64,000 nucleotides of DNA from Massilia sp. CF038 (GTDB lineage Bacteria; Pseudomonadota; Gammaproteobacteria; Burkholderiales; Burkholderiaceae_D), in the NCBI RefSeq assembly GCF_900129765.1, contig NZ_FQWU01000002.1:186001-250000 (forward strand), given 5' to 3'. This document shows, one piece after another, positions 25,806-34,203 of the stretch. Below the pieces are notes generated by a model. It saw nothing but the letters and a program-made list of their open reading frames with translations, was not told where the DNA came from and searched no databases. A program made the translations under genes and the position numbers. Position 1 is the stretch's first letter, and each line of letters begins with the position of its first letter.

Positions 25806-28153
25806 GAACGCCCACCGCCTGCGCCCTGCTAGTGCTGTGCCTGCTGCAGCTGCTGTGCCTGTGGCGCTCCCCTGCCGTGCATGCACCGGCGGCCATTAGC
25901 GTTGCACTGCAGCCGGGACAAGCGCTGCAGCTGGGCCGCGCCGAACTGGCGGCCCCGCAAGCGGCAGCCCATCATCTCGCGCTCCGGCGCGCGCGCGACG
26001 GCGCATGGTGGATACGCAATGTCAGTGGTACAAAACAGGTGCTGCTTGAACGCGCTGGCAGCGACCGCCGCATGGGTTCCGGCGCGCCGTCGGCCGGCCA
26101 GCAGTGGCGCATTGGTGCTGCCACCTTCACCGTTGCCGATGCCACCCCGCGTGAGGTGGAACTGGCTGGCGCAGGCAGCCGCTGGCGCTATGACGGCGCC
26201 ACGCTGCTGCGCGATGGCAAAGCCCAGGCGGCATGCCCGGGCAGCGGCATCGGCGCGCGTACCGTCGCCCTGTGGAACCGGCTGGCGCCACAAGCCATGA
26301 CGAGTGCACGGCCGCTGGCGTTTGGCGGCAATCTGTATTGTGGCAACCGCTTGCCGATCGCCGGCCTGGGCGGCGCCAGTGCGGTGCTGGCGCGCGGCCA
26401 GCACGCGCTTGTGCTGTCCAACATTGACCCGCAGGCGCCGCTGCTGGTGGACGGCGCCGACCTGGCGCGCCAGGAAGAGCGGCTCGACGGCGTGACCTCG
26501 CTGGTGGTCGGACGCACCCGCTTCGCGCTGCAGCGCGATGACGCGGCACTGCTCTTGCGCCCCCTGCGCCATGTGGGCCTGTACACCGAACCGAGCGTCA
26601 CCCTGCCCCCTGGCGTCAGCTGGCGCTGGCAGCAGCGCGCCCTGTGGTCGCTGCCTGGCGGATCGGCATGGGCACTGATGCTGGCCCTGAGCGCAGCTGT
26701 GGCCGGGGCGGGGGCGCTGGCATGGCACGGCGGGCGCTGGCCATGGGGCCGCGACAGCACCCCCGCACAGCGCCTGGGCGCGGCGGCCACGCTGCTGCTG
26801 GCCATTGCCGGCCTCGGCGCCATGCTGCTGCAGCGTTCAGGTGCTGGCGTGGGCATCGGTGTCTCGCTGCTGCTGGTGTGGGCTGCGTTGTGGACCTTCT
26901 TGCTCGGCGCCGGGCGCGTCACGCTGGCCACCAGCGCCGGGGTGCTCCTGCTTGGCATCGGCATGCTGCTGCAGCTCGAGCTCGGGCTGGGCGCACTGGA
27001 GTCATCCTGGCCACGCCACTTCCAGAAGAGCGCTGCCTTGCTGGCCATCGGCCTTGGCCTCGCTACCCATCTGCGCCTGCGTCTGCGCGCGGCCCCACTG
27101 GCGCTGCCCCAGCTGCGCCTGGAGTACCTGCTGGCGGCGCTCGCTGGCCTGGCCCTGCTGGCCCTGGGGCTGCAAGTCATGCTGGGCGACGAGACCGGCG
27201 TGTTCGACTTGCAGCCGGTTGAATTTGCCAAGCTGGCGCTGACCGCGCTCACGGCCCACTGTCTGGCCATCGGCCTGGGCTGGCAGCGCGGCTTGCCGCA
27301 GCACGACAGTGCGCCATTGCGCTGGATGCGTCTGGCCGGACCAGCCCTGCTGTTTGTTGCCCTGCTTGGTCTGGCGCTGCTGGAAGTCGACGATTTTTCG
27401 CCGCTGATTCTGCTGCTGGTATGGAGCATGGTCATGGCGCTGGCATGGGCGATGGCAGCACGGCGCCGCAGCGCGGTGGCGCTGCTCGCCGCTGTCATTC
27501 TCGGCGGCGCCGCCGTGGTGGTCCTGCTGCGTTACCAGGGCGGGGCCGATCTGGCGCAACTGGGCTTTTACGCCGACCGCTTTGCTGTCTGGCTCGACCC
27601 GGCCAGCCATCCACACACCGGTCAGCAACTGCTGCTGGCGGCGCGCGCGGTGGGCGATGGCGCCTGGTGGGGCAACGCCAACTGGCTCGGGATCGGCGCG
27701 CTGGGCCAGTCGGCCGGCGATGCGCTCGCCATTCCCGCCGTCCAGGATGACTTTGCCCCCGCCTTTTTCATCCAGCGCCATGGTTTGCTGGGGGCACTGG
27801 CCTTGTGGGGCTTGCAAGCCATGTTTCTGACCGGCCTGCTGCAGACAGCAGCTGCCGCCTTTGCCGCCAGCGAGGCAGCGCGCGACTTCCGCCAGGCCTG
27901 GCAATGGCGCCTGCGCTGCTTTGTGCTGTGCGGCGGCGCCGCCTTCGTGCTGGGCCATTTGCTGCTGTCGTGGGGGACCAACCTGGCCATCTTCCCCATC
28001 ATGGGCCAGCCCATGAGTTTTCTGTCGGCCGGCGGCAGCCATCTGCTGTTTTTCATCTGCCCCCTGCTAGCGTTCCATGCCATCAGCGCGCAATCAATCG
28101 AGGAGAAGTCATCATGCCGGTCTATGTCCAACACGAAGTCCTGGGCAAGGTAA
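25802..28153 (+). CDS. SEDS family (FtsW/RodA-like) protein with large extra N-terminal domain
   Basis: A 783-residue membrane protein. Residues 1-25 form a first hydrophobic helix. About 26-280 are beta-rich and contain two FHA-like stretches (LQLGRAELAAPQ...NVSGTKQVLLE and NIDPQAPLLVDGADL). From about 285 on there are about ten membrane helices with SEDS hallmarks: FDLQPVEFAKLALTALTAH, PAVQDDFAPAFFIQRHGLLG (D649-D650, the position of the catalytic Asp) and PIMGQPMSFLSAGGSHLLFF. SEDS proteins polymerise lipid II glycan strands and work with class B penicillin-binding proteins. Ordinary FtsW/RodA are about 370-410 residues, so the extension is unusual. The stop lies 40 bases inside the next gene. 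Confidence 0.88.
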   Translation: MRTPTACALLVLCLLQLLCLWRSPAVHAPAAISVALQPGQALQLGRAELAAPQAAAHHLALRRARDGAWWIRNVSGTKQVLLERAGSDRRMGSGAPSAGQQWRIGAATFTVADATPREVELAGAGSRWRYDGATLLRDGKAQAACPGSGIGARTVALWNRLAPQAMTSARPLAFGGNLYCGNRLPIAGLGGASAVLARGQHALVLSNIDPQAPLLVDGADLARQEERLDGVTSLVVGRTRFALQRDDAALLLRPLRHVGLYTEPSVTLPPGVSWRWQQRALWSLPGGSAWALMLALSAAVAGAGALAWHGGRWPWGRDSTPAQRLGAAATLLLAIAGLGAMLLQRSGAGVGIGVSLLLVWAALWTFLLGAGRVTLATSAGVLLLGIGMLLQLELGLGALESSWPRHFQKSAALLAIGLGLATHLRLRLRAAPLALPQLRLEYLLAALAGLALLALGLQVMLGDETGVFDLQPVEFAKLALTALTAHCLAIGLGWQRGLPQHDSAPLRWMRLAGPALLFVALLGLALLEVDDFSPLILLLVWSMVMALAWAMAARRRSAVALLAAVILGGAAVVVLLRYQGGADLAQLGFYADRFAVWLDPASHPHTGQQLLLAARAVGDGAWWGNANWLGIGALGQSAGDALAIPAVQDDFAPAFFIQRHGLLGALALWGLQAMFLTGLLQTAAAAFAASEAARDFRQAWQWRLRCFVLCGGAAFVLGHLLLSWGTNLAIFPIMGQPMSFLSAGGSHLLFFICPLLAFHAISAQSIEEKSSCRSMSNTKSWAR

Positions 28154-29610
28154 GCGACGTATTCAATGCCGAGGCGATCTGGCAGGCGCCCGGATTGGCC
28201 CTGTTCACCCGCCGTCCCCTGCTGCGTGACCTGCTGGAGCGCTCGCCGCGCGAACTGCGCGGGCGCGCGCCCGTGCGCTGCTTCTCGCACGTGACGCTGA
28301 TGCTGGCCCAGGAAGAGCTGGACGACGACCGCCACCTGACCCGCGGCGCCCGTGTGCGCGATCTGGCGCAGTCGCTCACGGCGCTGCATCAAAAGGATTT
28401 CGGCGACCTGCTCGGCAGCGACGACGTGCGCTACGACGTGATTGGCACCGAGCAGCTCGAGCCAGGCGAAGTCGAAGTCAAATTCGGCCATGCCGTGTAC
28501 CTGCCCAGCGCCGGTGAAAAGGTCCTGTACCAGGTCAGCAGCTCGCCAGATGGCAGCAGCTGGCACCCCGTGTGCGCGATGTACCTGCACCAGCGCCTGG
28601 CCCTGATTGGCCAGGACGGCGAACACGCCAGCCATGGCGCACCTGGCTGGGCCTTCGGCAGCGACGGCGCCCTGCTGCTGGTCAATGACGGGCCGGATGC
28701 GCCGATCGAAGTGCATGTGCGTCCCAAGGGCGCTTTTGAGTGCAGCTTCGATGGCGAGTCGGACGCGTATGCCATTACCCGGCGCGGCGTGCTCGATGGC
28801 GCGGGCGAACCAGTGCGCCTGCTGCTCAAGATCGCGCGGGTGCACGCCGCCGCCCCGGCCGCACGCAGTATCAGGCCGGCAGCGGTCTGGAAGAGCCGCA
28901 CGGATGCCACTGCCGTGCCGCTCAGCCAGCGCCCACGCGGGCCAGTGGAAAACGACGCTACCTTCGCACCCGCGGCGCAGCAGCGCGTCAGCCTGGTGGC
29001 GCTGGCCTTGCCGCGCCTGTCGCGCTATCGCGACACGGGCGCGACCCGGCTTGACATCGGCCTCGATCACGCGCTCGCGCTGACGCCGCAAGGCATGCCG
29101 TCAGCCATCCGTTTTTGCGTCGATGGCGACGATCAGCTGCAAGCCATCATGGGCGAGCAGGCCCAGAACGTGCAGGCGCCAGCGCGCTTCGCGCCAGGCG
29201 GCACGGCCGCGATCGAGCTGCGCGCCGTGCCAATGGCCATGGCGGACCGCTACTGCGCCACGCTGATGCTGCCGCAGCCGGCCAGCCTGCCTGTGGCCGG
29301 CGGCACGCGCCTGGTGTTCGGACGCAGCGCACCCATGCTCGCTGCGTTGCGCGTGCTCGATTCTCCCCGCTTCTTGCAGCAAAGCGGCGCTGCAGCCAGT
29401 GCTGACCGGCTGGGACTGTCGCGCAGCGCCTTCAGTTTCGAGGCAGGCAGCGCCGGGTTTCAGATCCACCGGCTCAGTGCGACCCAGGCGCTGTACCACC
29501 TTGACGCCGATCTGCAATACGTGGCCACCATCAGCAGCGACCAGGCTTATCTGCTGCCGCCGGGCCACCATCTGGTCGCCGGCCATTACGTGCTGCGCTT
29601 TGACGCCTGA
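28114..29610 (+). CDS. beta-rich protein of the kinase/SEDS operon, possible FHA-like C-terminus
   Basis: A 498-residue soluble protein beginning MPVYVQHEVLGKVSDVFNAE, preceded by a strong GAGGAGAAG ribosome-binding site inside the 3' end of the SEDS gene. The N-terminal 100 residues are helical (SPRELRGRAPVRCFSHVTLM). The rest is mostly beta strands with no signal peptide. The end, RLGLSRSAFSFEAGSAGFQI, resembles a degenerate FHA start but lacks a clear Ser-x-x-His. No database family is recognised. The helical N-terminus followed by beta-rich C-terminus is reminiscent of actinobacterial FhaA, but this is only an analogy. Role inferred from context: partner or scaffold of kinase and SEDS. 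Confidence 0.7.
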   Translation: MPVYVQHEVLGKVSDVFNAEAIWQAPGLALFTRRPLLRDLLERSPRELRGRAPVRCFSHVTLMLAQEELDDDRHLTRGARVRDLAQSLTALHQKDFGDLLGSDDVRYDVIGTEQLEPGEVEVKFGHAVYLPSAGEKVLYQVSSSPDGSSWHPVCAMYLHQRLALIGQDGEHASHGAPGWAFGSDGALLLVNDGPDAPIEVHVRPKGAFECSFDGESDAYAITRRGVLDGAGEPVRLLLKIARVHAAAPAARSIRPAAVWKSRTDATAVPLSQRPRGPVENDATFAPAAQQRVSLVALALPRLSRYRDTGATRLDIGLDHALALTPQGMPSAIRFCVDGDDQLQAIMGEQAQNVQAPARFAPGGTAAIELRAVPMAMADRYCATLMLPQPASLPVAGGTRLVFGRSAPMLAALRVLDSPRFLQQSGAAASADRLGLSRSAFSFEAGSAGFQIHRLSATQALYHLDADLQYVATISSDQAYLLPPGHHLVAGHYVLRFDA

Positions 29611-29622
29611 GCGGGAGTAAAC

Positions 29623-30081
29623 ATGATCCACCTGAGCTATCTGAGTATTGCTGCCGTCGCCATCGCGCTGCTGGTGACCTTGATGCTGGCCGCCTGGCTG
29701 ACGCCTGCCCACTGGTGGCGCCAGCTGAACGCGCGTGCGCTGGCGGTGGTGGGCCTGGGCACCTGGGCCATTGCCAGTCTGATTTTATGGCTGGCGCCAG
29801 CCACCGCGCCGGCGCTGGCGGCCACGCCCGCGACCACCCTGTCGGCCAATGCGCGCGACGCCGGGCGCAGTTACCGGGTGCACGAAGACCTGAATTTACG
29901 CAGCGCCATTGGCACGGCATCCAGCCGGATTGCCGTGGTGCCGGCTGGGACCATGGTCACCACCACGGGCGTGCGCCAGGGCGACTGGTGGCAGGTGCAA
30001 GCCAGGGTCGATGGCAAGACGGTGGAAGGCTGGTCCAGCAGTCTGTGGCTGCGCCGCGCCAATGAGGGCGCAGCGCACTAG
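29623..30081 (+). CDS. membrane-anchored bacterial SH3 domain protein
   Basis: A 152-residue protein with two N-terminal membrane helices (LSIAAVAIALLVTLMLAAWL and ALAVVGLGTWAIASLILWLA). A C-terminal SH3b domain follows (YRVHEDLNLRSAIGTASSRI, then MVTTTGVRQGDWWQVQA and EGWSSSLWLRR). Extracytoplasmic SH3b domains usually bind peptidoglycan or peptides. It is the last gene of the kinase-SEDS operon, separated by 12 bases and preceded by a GGGAG ribosome-binding site. That position fits a wall-sensing accessory subunit, which is inference. Confidence 0.85.
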   Translation: MIHLSYLSIAAVAIALLVTLMLAAWLTPAHWWRQLNARALAVVGLGTWAIASLILWLAPATAPALAATPATTLSANARDAGRSYRVHEDLNLRSAIGTASSRIAVVPAGTMVTTTGVRQGDWWQVQARVDGKTVEGWSSSLWLRRANEGAAH

Positions 30082-30097
30082 AAGCACGTGCGGCGGC

Positions 30098-30931
30098 CTA
30101 CTCGCGCACGAACTGGGCGGCACCGGCTGCGACGCCGCTGGCCACGGTGATCTGCTCAAGCGTTTTGCCATGCAAATCAACCTGGCGCAGCACAATATCC
30201 ATCTTGCGCACGGGTTCGCGTACCAGCGCGCGCCACCACTTGCGCGGGCTGCGCAGATCGAGCTTGTCGCTTGCGCTCAGCACCCACAAAGTGGCGCCGC
30301 TGTCAGGCACCAGCACGTCCAGCACTTTTTCATCCGGCAGGCGCAGCAGCTTGTGCAGCGGCGCATCGGTGTCGGCCCCGTCCACCAGGTACAAGTCCTG
30401 GGCCGGGCCATAGTCGGCGCTCCACATGGCGCGGCTGTCGCCATGGAAGGCGATCTTGTCCACGTGCTGGGTCGCGTACACCACGCGCTTGGCGCCCGGT
30501 GACCAGAACAGGGTGCGCATGCCCGCCGGGCATTGGGGCGTGATGACGCGCAGGGGCGCAGTGTCCACCACCGCCTTGCCGCGCCCAAACTCGCCAATCA
30601 GAATCAGCTTGCTGCTGCCCGGAACCGGCACGAAGGTGGCCGTTTTGACGAAGTAGTCAAGCTGCTCCTTGAGCGGCGCCTGCTCGGCCGGATACTTGCT
30701 TTCGTCCAGCCCGCATGCCAAAAAGGCGGCCGCGTGGGCAGCGGCGATCGCACTCGCGTCGGGGCGCGCTTCCAATGGCAGTTGCGCCTTGCGTTCATCC
30801 GGCGCGCGGCTGCGGCTGGCGTTGCCGGCATCAACTTCCAAATACGGTTTGCCATCAGAAAAAACATGGACTTGCTGGGCGCTCGCACTGGCGGCGGCCG
30901 CACACAACAGTGCTGCCCCAAATTTACGCAT
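30098..30931 (-). CDS. exported protein of unknown function, beta-propeller-like
   Basis: A 277-residue protein with a signal peptide (MRKFGAALLCAAAASASAQQ). The second half has segments such as LFWSPGAKRVVYATQHVDKI and AQDLYLVDGADTDAP, reminiscent of PD40/WD-type propeller blades. The chosen start at 30931 follows AAGGGAG and overlaps the GNAT gene's end by 8 bases. Homology is not recognised. The gene sits convergent to the SH3 gene with a 16-base gap. Confidence 0.7.
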   Translation of the reverse strand: MRKFGAALLCAAAASASAQQVHVFSDGKPYLEVDAGNASRSRAPDERKAQLPLEARPDASAIAAAHAAAFLACGLDESKYPAEQAPLKEQLDYFVKTATFVPVPGSSKLILIGEFGRGKAVVDTAPLRVITPQCPAGMRTLFWSPGAKRVVYATQHVDKIAFHGDSRAMWSADYGPAQDLYLVDGADTDAPLHKLLRLPDEKVLDVLVPDSGATLWVLSASDKLDLRSPRKWWRALVREPVRKMDIVLRQVDLHGKTLEQITVASGVAAGAAQFVRE

Positions 30932-31382
30932 GCACACTCCCTTCAAATTGCATTGGATGGAAAGCGATTCCGTTGCGAGACTGCACGGGCGCAGTGGGAA
31001 CGAAGCCGAGCGCGCGGTACACGGGCACGGCGCCAATGGCGGCATTGACGGTCATCTGCGCCGGATTGCCGGCTGCAGCACGGGCGTGCTGCCACAAGGC
31101 CCGGGCCACACCCTGGCGCTGATGGGCCTGATCGACAAACATGTGGAACACATGGCGCCGCTCACGCACGCCGATAAAGCCAAGCAGCACATCGTCTCTG
31201 GTGGCCACGTGATACGCCATGCCGTCTGCCAGATGGCGCGCGATCCCGTCGGCGTCATGTTCGCGCAGGAAGGCCGCGGCATCGACCGGGGCGCAGTCCT
31301 GCACAATGCTGCGCTCGGCCAGCAAGCGCAGCAAGCTTGCTGCGGCGGGGATATCAGTCGCGGACAGTGGTCGGATTTGCAT
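30924..31382 (-). CDS. GNAT family N-acetyltransferase
   Basis: A 152-residue single GNAT domain starting MQIRPLSATDIPAAASLLRL. The acetyl-CoA loop region reads MFVDQAHQRQGVARALWQHA (R/Q-x-x-G-x-A), and the last strand contains VPVYRALGFVPT. Substrate unknown. The start at 31382 lies 29 bases upstream of the stop of the preceding PEP-CTERM gene, so the two overlap, and the stop overlaps the next gene by 8 bases; the three could be co-transcribed. A longer N-terminus is possible but is Cys/Arg-rich and unlike the family. Confidence 0.88.
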   Translation of the reverse strand: MQIRPLSATDIPAAASLLRLLAERSIVQDCAPVDAAAFLREHDADGIARHLADGMAYHVATRDDVLLGFIGVRERRHVFHMFVDQAHQRQGVARALWQHARAAAGNPAQMTVNAAIGAVPVYRALGFVPTAPVQSRNGIAFHPMQFEGSVHA

Positions 31383-31962
31383 TTGACAACAATAACATGC
31401 CCGCCAGGCCAAGGACGGCGAGCACGAACAGGGACAGCGTGCCCGGCTCCGGGACAGCGGCAGCGGCAAGCGGACGGATGGACGTCAGCAGCAGGCGGTC
31501 GCCGTTGCCCACCATGATTTCAAAGTAAAACGTGTTGGACGGCGTGGGAGAAGAAAAGCCGGTCAGCTTGAACTCGCCGCCCTGGCCGCCGCCGCAGGCG
31601 CCGCGGGAGCTGCCGAACAGGCAACCATTGCCCAGGGTCTGGCCAATCAGCTCGCGGCTGAGGTCCAGGTCCTTCGCTTTCAGGAATTGCAGATTAAAGA
31701 AATCGGCCACGGTGAACGTGCCATTCCCGACGCCAGCGCCGGCAACATGCATCACAAACGATTCAAAGCCGGGCGCGATGATCGTCGATTCCAGGGCCAG
31801 CAGTGAATCGTCAAGCTTGAGCACCGCGTTGGCAGTCGCGTTGTTCTGGAACGACGCGCCGCTCCAGCTGATGTCGAAAGCAATCGGGGTCGCGCTGGCG
31901 GGCGCATGGGTTACCAGGGTCAGCGCCATGGCGGCTGCAAAGGTGCGGAAAAAACGTTTCAT
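31354..31962 (-). CDS. PEP-CTERM protein, tandem copy 1
   Basis: A 202-residue exported protein with a signal peptide (KRFFRTFAAAMALTLVTHAPASA). Its beta-rich body is very similar to the neighbouring gene at 32066 (shared DLDLSRELIGQ, GNGCL and GACG segments). The C-terminus reads VPEPGTLSLFVLAVLGLAG. The PEP-CTERM helix is followed by SNANPTTVRD rather than a clean Arg/Lys cluster, so sorting efficiency is uncertain. A promoter-like sequence with 17-base spacing lies 58 bases upstream of the ATG. The two copies arose by tandem duplication. Confidence 0.85.
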   Translation of the reverse strand: MKRFFRTFAAAMALTLVTHAPASATPIAFDISWSGASFQNNATANAVLKLDDSLLALESTIIAPGFESFVMHVAGAGVGNGTFTVADFFNLQFLKAKDLDLSRELIGQTLGNGCLFGSSRGACGGGQGGEFKLTGFSSPTPSNTFYFEIMVGNGDRLLLTSIRPLAAAAVPEPGTLSLFVLAVLGLAGMLLLSNANPTTVRD

Positions 31963-32019
31963 CAGGGTCTCAAAAAAAGCGCAAAGCGCGCGGGCAGCGC
32001 GGAAATCCGCGACAACATT

Positions 32020-32048
32020 ATCATAACAGCAACGTGCTCGCGCAGCAA
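32020..32048 (-). promoter_or_regulatory. sigma-70-type promoter of PEP-CTERM copy 1
   Basis: On the minus strand TTGCTG (32048-32043), a 17-base spacer and TATGAT (32025-32020) match -35 and -10 consensus at 4/6 and 5/6 positions. The -10 lies in a GTTATGATAA context that is repeated upstream of the second copy at 32741-32750, where the -35 is less clear. Confidence 0.5.
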
Positions 32049-32065
32049 TTCGCTGCAGCGCCCCC

Positions 32066-32683
32066 TCAGCGCGACGGCACAGCCGAAACAGTGCCCGAAC
32101 TGGCTTTTGACAGCAAAAACACAGCAGTCAAACCCAGCGCTGCCAGCGCGAGCAGCGCCAGGGTACCGGGTTCGGGCACGCTCGCCACCGGCAGGATGGA
32201 GGTGACCAGCAAGCGGTCGCCATTGGCGACCATGATTTCAAAATACCAGGTACCGAAGGGAACGGGAATGTTGCTGAAGACGTTGAAGTCGCCCCCGTTG
32301 CCATCGCCGCAAGCGCCGCGCGAAGTGCCGTACAGGCAGCCGTTGCCCAAGGGCTGGCCAATCAGTTCGCGGCTCAGGTCCAGATTCTGCGCTTCCAGAA
32401 AATCGATATAAAAGAAGTCCCGCATGGTGAAGGTACCGTCGCCCACACCAGCGCCGGCAATCTTCACTACGAGCGAGCCGAACAAGGGATTGTCGCCGGT
32501 GATCACGCCATCTTCGGCCAGCAGCGAGTCGTCCAGCCTGAGCAAGCCGATGCCAGTGGCGCTGTTCTGGAAGGCCTCGCCGCTCCAGGTAATGCGCAAG
32601 TTGATCGGGGTGGCGCCCGCGGGCGCGCCGCACAGCAGGGTCAGTGCGAGGCAGGCGGACAATAAACGAAAGAATGTGTTCAT
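32066..32683 (-). CDS. PEP-CTERM protein, tandem copy 2
   Basis: A 205-residue paralogue of the gene at 31354, with a signal peptide (LSACLALTLLCGAPAGA). The body shares the pattern NLDLSRELIGQPLGNGCLYG and GACGDGNGGDF, and the C-terminal tail is VPEPGTLALLALAALGLTAV followed by FLLSKASSGTVSAVPSR. Like copy 1 the tail after the helix is long and only weakly basic. It is probably surface-sorted by an exosortase located elsewhere in the genome. Body function unknown. Confidence 0.87.
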   Translation of the reverse strand: MNTFFRLLSACLALTLLCGAPAGATPINLRITWSGEAFQNSATGIGLLRLDDSLLAEDGVITGDNPLFGSLVVKIAGAGVGDGTFTMRDFFYIDFLEAQNLDLSRELIGQPLGNGCLYGTSRGACGDGNGGDFNVFSNIPVPFGTWYFEIMVANGDRLLVTSILPVASVPEPGTLALLALAALGLTAVFLLSKASSGTVSAVPSR

Positions 32684-32880
32684 GTTGGTCCCGAAAAAAA
32701 GTGGCGCGCGTGGCGCGGGCGCAGCCGCGCTGCGATGTCGTTATCATAACCGGCGCCTGCGCCGCGCCACCGCGCTGGCGCAGCAATTTCGCCACAGCGC
32801 ACCCTTTGTTACACCTGCTTGCATTGCCGCATCACAAGTAAGTTGACCATGTGCACGCTGGCCCCGTAGACTAGCTCATC

Positions 32881-34137
32881 ATGTCCAAAGATAGCTTGAC
32901 CGCTCCCTTGCCTGGCACACCGCTGCGTCCCAGGATTGCGTTGACGACCCCGCTGCGTCACGCGCGTTACCGCCAGCTCTGGCTTGCCAACCTCATATCG
33001 AATCTCGGCACCTGGACCCAGACCTTTGCCTCGGCCTGGCTGCTGGCGACGGTCTCGACCTCGGCGTCGACCAGCACCCTGGTCCAAACCGCCACCTATG
33101 TGCCGGTGTTCCTGTTTGCCCTGCTGGCCGGGGTGGTGGCAGACCGCGTCAACCGTCCGAAATTCCTGTTCCTGTGTAATCTGTTCATGGCCGTGTGCGC
33201 CTGCGCGATGGCCGCGCTGGTGATGAGTGGCCATACCTCCGCTGGCCCGGTACTGGCGCTGACTTTTTGCCTGGGCAGCGGCTCGGCCTTCGTGTGGCCG
33301 GCATGGCAAGCGTCCCTGTCGGGGCTGGTCGAACCAAACGAAGTCGAGGCGGCCGCAACCTTGAACAACCTGTCCTACAATGTGGCGGCCATCGTCGGCC
33401 CGGCACTGGGCGGCTTGCTGTTTGCCTGGGTCGGTCCCGGCGCCTTGTTCCTCGTGAATGCCGCCTCCTTCATCGGCTTGTTGGGCGTCTACTGGTTCTG
33501 GTGGCAAGAACAAGGCGCGGCGCCCGCACCCTGTCACGCCGGGTTTCTGCGCAATATGAAGGCGGGCCTGCATACCGCGCTCGGTTGCGCGCGCTACCGT
33601 CACATCCTGTTTAATGTCTGCACGGTGTTTTTTGCCACGATCGCATTTGCGTCGCTGCTGCCCGTGTTCGTCAAGGACGTGCTGCACCTCAATTCGCGTG
33701 TGTTCGGCCTGTTGATGGGCAGTCTGGGTGCCGGCGCCGTGCTTGGCGCCGTGCTGCTGCCGACCATCCGCCAGCACGTGGGCAAGACCCGCCTGCTGGC
33801 CGCTTCCCTGCTGATGTACGGCACCATGCTGCTGGCCTTGCCCCAGCTGCGCTCCCTGTATCTGATGGTGCCGCTGATCATGATGGCCGGGATGGCCTGG
33901 TCCGCCACGGTGTCGACCCTCAACGCCGCTGCGCAGCTCTCGTTCCCGCCCGCCATTCGCGCCCGCACCTTGTCGATCTACCTGTTTGTCATGGCGGCCG
34001 GCTATACAGCTGGCAGCGTGGTGTGGGGCCGCCTGGCCGATGTGGCTGGCGTGCGCCTGGCGCTGACCGTGGCGGGCGCCTGTGTTGTCATCAATGCTAT
34101 TGCGCTGATGACAGCAAAGCGGGAAAGCCCTATCTGA
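32881..34137 (+). CDS. MFS transporter (EntS/DUF894-like)
   Basis: A 418-residue protein with about twelve membrane helices. The start region has the MFS loop ADRVNRPKFLFL between helices 2 and 3, and the N-terminal YRQLWLANLISNLGTWTQTF is typical of EntS-like exporters. The substrate is not predictable, possibly a siderophore or small metabolite. It lies between two arms of the kinase/phosphatase locus but shows no sequence link to it. The start ATG 32881 has a weak ribosome-binding site. Confidence 0.88.
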   Translation: MSKDSLTAPLPGTPLRPRIALTTPLRHARYRQLWLANLISNLGTWTQTFASAWLLATVSTSASTSTLVQTATYVPVFLFALLAGVVADRVNRPKFLFLCNLFMAVCACAMAALVMSGHTSAGPVLALTFCLGSGSAFVWPAWQASLSGLVEPNEVEAAATLNNLSYNVAAIVGPALGGLLFAWVGPGALFLVNAASFIGLLGVYWFWWQEQGAAPAPCHAGFLRNMKAGLHTALGCARYRHILFNVCTVFFATIAFASLLPVFVKDVLHLNSRVFGLLMGSLGAGAVLGAVLLPTIRQHVGKTRLLAASLLMYGTMLLALPQLRSLYLMVPLIMMAGMAWSATVSTLNAAAQLSFPPAIRARTLSIYLFVMAAGYTAGSVVWGRLADVAGVRLALTVAGACVVINAIALMTAKRESPI

Positions 34138-34203
34138 TCGGTGCTTTGGAAATTCGCCCGATGGGATAAGCTGTCATGATTGCCCATCACTGCGTAGCGA
34201 ACC

